From the NCBI GenBank assembly GCA_009618475.1, contig WJOV01000120.1, positions 1 to 9,701 of the forward strand: a stretch of DNA of 9,701 bases, in the 5' to 3' direction. Shown here in pieces: positions 5,395 through 9,701 of the stretch. Within the stretch, counting starts at the first letter, position 1. Each line of letters begins with the position of its first letter. Source of the DNA: Methanosarcinales archaeon. GTDB taxonomy: Archaea > Halobacteriota > Syntropharchaeia > Alkanophagales > Methanospirareceae. A model generated the notes under the pieces. It was given only the letters and a program-made list of their open reading frames with translations. It was not told where the DNA came from and made no database searches. Position numbers and translations under genes: made by a program.

Positions 5395-6531
5395 TTAATC
5401 TGACAATGTCAAGTTAATATAAATGCCTTTTATCTCCTCCATACTTGCATCTGTCTTAAATGCGGTATTCGAAAAATGAGTCCTGCTTGCGGAAAAACCG
5501 CTTGAGCGTAAAGCATCAATTAAGGCAGAGATGGAAGGAGGCTGAACCTTCAAAGCTTTGCATATCGCATGATGCTCATAATAAAAAGGTATGTCCAGCT
5601 CATTTATGCACGTTTCGACAATCTTCCCCGCTTCTTTCTTCTTTCCCATCTCTCTTTTACACAATTCTTCATGCACCCGTTCGCAAAACCACTTCTCTTT
5701 TATCGCCCCTATATACAAAGGACCTGCAATCCGTATTTTCGCAGCACACGCTTCACAGTTCCTTTCTATGCGCATTTCTCGCATATCGGAGCATGAAAAA
5801 GCAAATCTGGTGCCGCAAGAGAAGCAATGTGCAATGAACCCAAGCCTGTTCATGCTGGCATCTGCTTTTTTCGCTCCTCTTTCCACTTTCGCTATGATTC
5901 TTATGAAATGCGCCTTTGAATACGATAGCAACGGCTGAACCGCCTTATCGAATTTGCACAGGTCTCTCGTCACTCTACCTAAAAGAATACGTGTTGCCAT
6001 CTCCGTATGATATTCCGTGTTAAGCGGTTTTGCATCATACTTCCTCAAGCCACCTGAATGAGCGCCGCATAATGGCGCCGTATCCGTCGCTGTGAGCAAC
6101 AATAACTTCTTCACCGACCTGCAAGCGGCATCCAAAAACGGAATTGGCGACCCGAAAGGGTCCACATCCACCAGATCGCATCTGTTTTGTAATAGAAGCA
6201 CATTCGCATTCTCGTTATATGCTTTCGCTCTCTCTTCTAACTCGTTCAACCCTATATTTCGTTTTATGAGTTCGTAAGCGGGCGTGCTTCGGTCGTTAAT
6301 AGCCACGGACAGCCCAACTTCTTTCGCCACTCTCACGCCCCTTATTCCTGACCCCGCAAGTGCGTCTATGTATCGCAGTCGAGAACTATTCGGTAGCGAG
6401 GAAACAAAAGCAGCTACTCCCGCTATGTCTATATCCCTGCACAATTCCATATTTGGATTATAAAAAACCGACTTTGTGGGTTGCTTCGGCACTAATATCT
6501 TCGTGGTTCCCTCTCTTATCTCTGAAAACAT
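5395..6531 (-). CDS. trm1: tRNA (guanine(26)-N(2))-dimethyltransferase
   Basis: A complete 378-residue archaeal Trm1, which dimethylates G26 (and sometimes G10) of tRNAs using S-adenosylmethionine. Motifs: EGTTKILVP near the N-terminus, FYNPNMELCRDI (23-34), SAM-binding DALAGSGIRG (56-65), catalytic DVDPFGSPIPFLDAA (122-136), LTATDTAPLCGAH (146-158) and AKPLNTEYHTEMATRILL (167-184). A four-cysteine zinc site follows (C236xxC239 and C259xxC262). The C-terminal domain contains the usual YYEHHAICKALKV and RTHFSNTAFKTDA. The start is ATG 6531, about 30 nt below a TATA box with no Shine-Dalgarno, again suggesting a leaderless message. Its TAA lies within a repeat arm. It is followed by hisS on the same strand after 195 bases, so the pair need not be one operon. 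Confidence 0.96.
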   Translation of the reverse strand: MFSEIREGTTKILVPKQPTKSVFYNPNMELCRDIDIAGVAAFVSSLPNSSRLRYIDALAGSGIRGVRVAKEVGLSVAINDRSTPAYELIKRNIGLNELEERAKAYNENANVLLLQNRCDLVDVDPFGSPIPFLDAACRSVKKLLLLTATDTAPLCGAHSGGLRKYDAKPLNTEYHTEMATRILLGRVTRDLCKFDKAVQPLLSYSKAHFIRIIAKVERGAKKADASMNRLGFIAHCFSCGTRFAFSCSDMREMRIERNCEACAAKIRIAGPLYIGAIKEKWFCERVHEELCKREMGKKKEAGKIVETCINELDIPFYYEHHAICKALKVQPPSISALIDALRSSGFSASRTHFSNTAFKTDASMEEIKGIYINLTLSD

Positions 6532-6555
6532 TTGTTACCGGGAAATATGGCAGAT

Positions 6556-6566
6556 TATTTATATTT
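6556..6566 (-). promoter_or_regulatory. TATA box of trm1
   Basis: AAATATAAATA on the minus strand is centred about 30 nt upstream of the trm1 ATG, with no ribosome-binding site in between. Positional inference. Confidence 0.5.
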
Positions 6567-6583
6567 GTATAGCTAATGTAAAA

Positions 6584-6710
6584 AACCACGAGATTTCACA
6601 AGAAACCTTTTCTTAGAAAGAAAAGCTTTACCAAAAGAACTTATTTGTTTTTCTTTTAGCACAGGTTTTCTTTTTTACAAAAAGAAAAAGTGTTGTGTAA
6701 TCTTGTGGTT
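6584..6710. repeat. 127-bp inverted-repeat element with three internal hairpins
   Basis: The ends AACCACGAGATTTCACAA (6584-6601) and TTGTGTAATCTTGTGGTT (6693-6710) are inverted repeats matching at 16 of 18 positions. Inside are three A/T-rich hairpins: 6607-6614 with 6618-6625 (8 bp, loop of 3), 6633-6639 with 6651-6657 (7 bp, loop of 11) and 6666-6675 with 6679-6688 (10 bp, loop of 3). TAGCTAA occurs at 6570-6576 and 6710-6716. It fills the gap between mscS and trm1, contains no coding frame, and could be a MITE-like insertion, a structured RNA or a terminator. Confidence 0.6.
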
Positions 6711-6734
6711 AGCTAAATAAATACTGTCAAATCA

Positions 6735-7778
6735 TTATTTCCCATAATATATCTTCCTCACTGGCCACGATATTTCTATCCCTTCTTCATCGTATCGCTT
6801 CTTCAACGCTTTTATAAATTCATGTATAACAATGTATTTAGTTGCAGGTTCCGCCACACGTAAAATAATCGAGAAATTGATATTCGAGTCGCCAAACGTA
6901 TGGTACCTGATGAAGGGTTGAAAGGTTTTAACCGCTCCCGGGACGGTTTCTAGTATCTGATTTGCAACTTCAATCGTGACCTTCTCCACTTTTTCCAAAT
7001 CCGACCCGTAAGCAACGCCACATTGAATTACAGCGGACATCTCAAGCACCGGCAACGAATAATTTGTGATTGCACTTTCTGCAAGTTTTGAATTTGGAAT
7101 AATGACAAGCGTATTTGGCAGGGTTCTAACCCTCGTGGACCGCCAGCCTATATCCTCGACAAAACCTGAAATACCGCCCTCTATCTCTATATAATCTCCA
7201 AAATTTATTGGCCGGTCAGTGATAATATGCAATCCAGCGAAGAAGTTTGAAAGTGTGTTTTGAAGAGCCAGTCCAATAGCTAAACCACCCAACCCAAAAG
7301 CCGCAAGTAAAGGTGTTATTTTCATTCCGAATTGGTTCAGAATCATTAAAAAAGCCATTAAATAAATGACAATCGCAACCATATTGCCCATCAATTTCGG
7401 CATCTTCTCATATTTCTGCTGCACCTTCAGCCACCGACTTAACAACACGCCCAAAATCCGGGCTATAATCAATGACAGTAACAATACAGTACCGATAAAA
7501 AATATCGCATCTAACTGCGTGAAATATAGTGCGAGGACCGATAGAGATTTCAATGCGAAATACAAACCAGCAAACATGATAAAAATGCACACCGGTTTTG
7601 TAACTATTTTCAATATAATGTCGTCAATATCGGTCTTTGTTCGAGCAGCGATTCTTCTGACGTATTTCACGAGGATAATATGGGCTATTTTGGTATGAAT
7701 AGCGAAAGTTGCCAGAATCAAGCCGAAGTGAAACCATTCATTCCGAATTAAACTTTGTAGTATTTCTATTACAGCCAT
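6735..7778 (-). CDS. mscS: Small-conductance mechanosensitive channel (MscS family)
   Basis: A 347-residue membrane channel that opens under membrane tension to release solutes on hypo-osmotic shock. Four hydrophobic segments (about 16-37, 58-80, 90-115, 130-150) precede the pore helix region (153-182), which carries AFGLGGLAIGLALQNTLSNFFAG. The MscS beta domain follows: DRPINFGDYIEIEGG, GFVEDIGWRSTRVRTLPNTL and VIIPNSKLAESAITNYS (about 188-241). A C-terminal alpha/beta cytoplasmic cage completes it. The length fits an MscS with extra N-terminal helices, the common archaeal form. The ATG at 7778 has GGTGA about 7 nt upstream. It begins 18 bases after the cooC stop on the same strand, so it is probably in the rpl40e-cooC-mscS transcript, although no functional link to CooC is known. 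Confidence 0.95.
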   Translation of the reverse strand: MAVIEILQSLIRNEWFHFGLILATFAIHTKIAHIILVKYVRRIAARTKTDIDDIILKIVTKPVCIFIMFAGLYFALKSLSVLALYFTQLDAIFFIGTVLLLSLIIARILGVLLSRWLKVQQKYEKMPKLMGNMVAIVIYLMAFLMILNQFGMKITPLLAAFGLGGLAIGLALQNTLSNFFAGLHIITDRPINFGDYIEIEGGISGFVEDIGWRSTRVRTLPNTLVIIPNSKLAESAITNYSLPVLEMSAVIQCGVAYGSDLEKVEKVTIEVANQILETVPGAVKTFQPFIRYHTFGDSNINFSIILRVAEPATKYIVIHEFIKALKKRYDEEGIEISWPVRKIYYGK

Positions 7779-7796
7779 CTTTTTTCACCACACGCG

Positions 7797-8558
7797 TCAC
7801 ATTATCCGCTCCACTATCCTTCTCACGCTGACAACGGATGGTGCATCGTCGGGTAAATCCACAATCGGCATGCCTTTAAAGTCGTATTCCGGGATTAACG
7901 GGTCAAAAGGTATTACCACTTCTATGTCGAGGCCATGTTTCTCCGCTTCCGCTATTAGCCTCGCCTCCGCACCTTCCGGTATTTTATTCGCTATGTTTAT
8001 TAGTTTCTTCACGTCAACGTCTATTTCCCCGGCAATCTTTCTCAGCCGCAATGCTGTTTTTATGCTCCTCAACGTCGTATCCAGCACAACCAGCATAATG
8101 TCAACGTCCATTGTCGTTCTCCTGCTGAGATGCTCCAGACCTGCTTCGCAATCTATTATCGTGTAATCGTAGTTCTTCGTCAACGTATCTATAATCAATC
8201 GTATTATGTGATTTACCGGGCAGTAGCAACCCTGTCCCTCCGGGCGACCCATAACCAGCAGGTCATAATACTCTTCCTCCTTGATTATCTCCGCTATCTT
8301 ACCCTCGAATTGCGCCCTCACGTCTAGTGTCACGTCTCGTTGCTTCTCCTCCAATAAACTTTCTCTTATATCGCCGGTCGTCTTATCACACGCTATCCCG
8401 AGAGCGTCAGGCAGGTTCGAATCCGCGTCTGCATCTATGGCTAATATGCAAATGTCCTGACCAGCAAGTTTCAATATTTCGCGTATCAACAGCGCGGAAA
8501 TAGCCGTTTTCCCCGTTCCTCCCTTCCCTGCCACCGCTATTATTTTACCCTTTCTCAT
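7797..8558 (-). CDS. cooC: CO dehydrogenase nickel-insertion accessory ATPase (CooC-like)
   Basis: A MinD/ParA-type P-loop ATPase of 253 residues from the ATG at 8558 (258 if GTG 8573 is used; neither has a strong ribosome-binding site). Motifs: deviant Walker A GKGGTGKT (11-18), IDADADSNLPDALG (41-54), the metal-binding CxC in RPEGQGCYCPVNH (C111, C113), and the Walker-B-like YTIIDCEAGLEHLSRRT. The CxC in this context is diagnostic of CooC, which binds Ni at the dimer interface and loads the C-cluster of CO dehydrogenase. This suggests the organism has a CODH/ACS (Wood-Ljungdahl) system, but no CODH subunit is in the window. It sits between rpl40e (25 bases upstream) and mscS (18 bases downstream), likely in one operon. 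Confidence 0.93.
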   Translation of the reverse strand: MRKGKIIAVAGKGGTGKTAISALLIREILKLAGQDICILAIDADADSNLPDALGIACDKTTGDIRESLLEEKQRDVTLDVRAQFEGKIAEIIKEEEYYDLLVMGRPEGQGCYCPVNHIIRLIIDTLTKNYDYTIIDCEAGLEHLSRRTTMDVDIMLVVLDTTLRSIKTALRLRKIAGEIDVDVKKLINIANKIPEGAEARLIAEAEKHGLDIEVVIPFDPLIPEYDFKGMPIVDLPDDAPSVVSVRRIVERIM

Positions 8559-8583
8559 ACCCCGCAACGCCACGTTTCATTTA

Positions 8584-8730
8584 CTATTTCCCTCTGTGAG
8601 TGGATTTCTGCCTCAAATCATGTGACCCGCATTTCCTGCACCTCGTCGCCCTGAGCGCATTTCTCGCATTACAGTCCATGCATATTTTCACGCGAAAGAG
8701 CCTTGCCTCCGCTTCCGGGAATCTTGCCAT
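8584..8730 (-). CDS. rpl40e: Large ribosomal subunit protein L40e
   Basis: A 48-residue basic zinc-ribbon protein: MARFPEAEARLFRVKICMDC at the N-terminus, then TRCRKCG, giving four zinc ligands (C17, C20, C31, C34) and a basic tail ending HRGK. Length and motifs match archaeal L40e, a small 50S subunit protein lacking the ubiquitin fusion found in eukaryotes. The start is ATG 8730 with GAGGTGA upstream. An ATG five bases earlier is out of frame. It is the first gene of the minus-strand cluster, with cooC beginning 10-25 bases after its stop, and is divergent from asd with about 100 bases between the two starts. Confidence 0.93.
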   Translation of the reverse strand: MARFPEAEARLFRVKICMDCNARNALRATRCRKCGSHDLRQKSTHRGK

Positions 8731-8831
8731 TCCATTTCTCACCTCTACATATCTACTTTACGTACACCCATAAAAACCTATAAATTCTTTTAAATCTTTT
8801 CACAGATAGATAAAGGAATAAGAGGTAGAAA
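8731..8831. promoter_or_regulatory. Divergent promoter region of rpl40e and asd
   Basis: On the plus strand CTATAAATTC (8778-8787) is a TATA-like box about 49 nt before the asd ATG, leaving a leader with AGAGGT about 5 bases before that start. On the minus strand TTTAAAAGAA (about 8784-8793) could serve rpl40e, whose leader carries GAGGTGA. The two boxes overlap, so the genes may share or compete for transcription factors. Inference from sequence only. Confidence 0.45.
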
Positions 8832-9701
8832 ATGGAAAAGATAAAAGTGGGGATATTGGGTGCGACAGGAAGCGTAGGACAGAGGTTCGTGCAACTTTTG
8901 GATGGACATCCCTGGTTTGAGTTTGGAGCTCTTTTTGCTTCTGAGAGAAGTGCGGGTAAGAGATACCGCGAAGTGGCAAAGTGGGTTCTTCCGTATGAGA
9001 TGCCGGAGGAAGCAGCGGAGCTGGTGGTGCAATCCATGAACGATATAGGTGTTGCGGGGAATGAAGACGTAGCAGTTATGTTTTCCGCTCTGCCGGGGTC
9101 AATTGCACGCGAAGTGGAGAAGAAATGCGCACAGGCCGGATATGCGGTTTCCAGTAATGTATCGGTGCATAGAATGGAAAAGGACGTGCCGCTGATTATT
9201 CCGGAGATAAATGCAGACCATTTAGCATTAATCGAGGTGCAAAAATCGTTGCGGGGCTGGGATGGGTTCATTATAACAAATCCCAATTGTTCGGCAATCG
9301 TGATGACCCTGAGTTTGAAGCCTTTGATGAGATTGGGAATAAAAGAGGTGCGGGTTGCAACCATGCAGGCGGTATCGGGTGCCGGGTATGCGGGTTTGCC
9401 TTCAATGGCGATACTGGATAACGTGATACCGTTTATAGGGCAGGAGGAGGATAAGATGGAAAGTGAGCCACTTAAGATCCTCGGGACGCTGGAAGAAAAG
9501 GAGATAAAAAATGCGGCGTTCAAAATCTGTGCTTCTTGCCATCGAGTTCCCGTGATGGATGGGCATACAGAGGCGGTATGGGTGAAGTTTGGAGAAAGTG
9601 TAAGTGCGGAGGAAGTGAAGAGGGCATTTAAGGACTTCACCTCTGATATAAAAACGCCTTTCGCTCCTGATAAGCCTATAATACTGCGTGAGGAGCAGGA
9701 T
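8832..9701 (+). CDS. asd: Aspartate-semialdehyde dehydrogenase, N-terminal part (3' truncated by window edge)
   Basis: Exactly 290 codons are open to the window edge. It reduces L-aspartyl-4-phosphate to the semialdehyde, the branch point to Lys, Thr, Met and Ile. Motifs: NADP-binding GILGATGSVGQRFVQLL (7-23), ASERSAGK (36-43), FSALPG (84-89), SNVSVHRM (108-115), catalytic Cys153 in TNPNCSA, ATMQAVSGAGYAGLPSMAI (176-194) and the catalytic-region His245 in VMDGHTEAV. It breaks off at REEQD, just before the conserved LDRDAGRGMS segment that appears at the left edge of the window. The ATG has AGAGGT about 5 bases upstream. By motif order it belongs to the archaeal/fungal asd branch. Confidence 0.96.
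   Translation, partial: MEKIKVGILGATGSVGQRFVQLLDGHPWFEFGALFASERSAGKRYREVAKWVLPYEMPEEAAELVVQSMNDIGVAGNEDVAVMFSALPGSIAREVEKKCAQAGYAVSSNVSVHRMEKDVPLIIPEINADHLALIEVQKSLRGWDGFIITNPNCSAIVMTLSLKPLMRLGIKEVRVATMQAVSGAGYAGLPSMAILDNVIPFIGQEEDKMESEPLKILGTLEEKEIKNAAFKICASCHRVPVMDGHTEAVWVKFGESVSAEEVKRAFKDFTSDIKTPFAPDKPIILREEQD

Noticed and set aside
7366..8327. Open frames opposite mscS and cooC
   Set aside because: Antisense shadows; the minus-strand genes have clear family motifs across the same bases.
8753..9640. A 295-codon minus-strand open frame opposite asd
   Set aside because: Its translation is Ser/Thr/Pro-rich with no family motif, and the opposite strand encodes all asd motifs; it is a shadow frame.

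Overview
This looks like a chromosomal segment of an archaeon. The signs are a 48-residue archaeal L40e zinc ribbon, archaeal-type PurM, HisRS and Trm1, TATA boxes about 27-30 nt upstream of start codons that lack a leader, and a tRNA-Ser gene with no encoded CCA. CooC (nickel insertion for CO dehydrogenase) and an acylphosphatase-plus-coiled-coil fragment fit a methanogen- or ANME-like euryarchaeote. That lineage is inferred from protein style only, with no search.

Layout. Positions 1-191 encode the C-terminal 62 residues of aspartate-semialdehyde dehydrogenase (asd). ubiX (193-771) follows after one base, then tRNA-Ser(GCT) (802-887). A damaged stretch comes next: an NgBR-like cis-prenyltransferase fragment runs out of frame into the tail of an acylphosphatase/coiled-coil protein (891-1537). 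On the minus strand lie a small unknown gene (1538-1786) and a PIN toxin/antitoxin pair (1980-2656). purM (+, 2881-3867) converges on hisS (-, 3916-5199). trm1 (-, 5395-6531) lies upstream of hisS. An rpl40e-cooC-mscS cluster (-, 8730 down to 6735) follows, with asd (+, from 8832) divergent from rpl40e and running off the window end.

Most unusual point: the asd piece at the end (290 codons) and the one at the start (62 codons) are complementary halves of one gene of about 353 residues. Only one base, or one base plus a codon, is missing between them. The window therefore behaves like a linearised circle or one unit of a tandem duplication of about 9.7 kb. Given the housekeeping content, an assembly or circularisation effect must be considered alongside a real circle or duplication.

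The intergenic gaps are filled with short degenerate palindromic repeats. A perfect 32-bp direct repeat brackets hisS. Repeat sequence supplies the stop codons of purM and hisS and overlaps that of trm1. A 127-bp inverted-repeat unit with three internal hairpins lies between mscS and trm1.

Functionally the genes are mostly housekeeping: amino-acid biosynthesis (asd), prenyl-FMN (ubiX), purines (purM), translation (hisS, trm1, rpl40e, tRNA-Ser), Ni enzyme maturation (cooC) and osmotic protection (mscS). I see no clear novel defence or metabolic system; the interest lies in the end-to-end continuity, the gene scar and the repeats.
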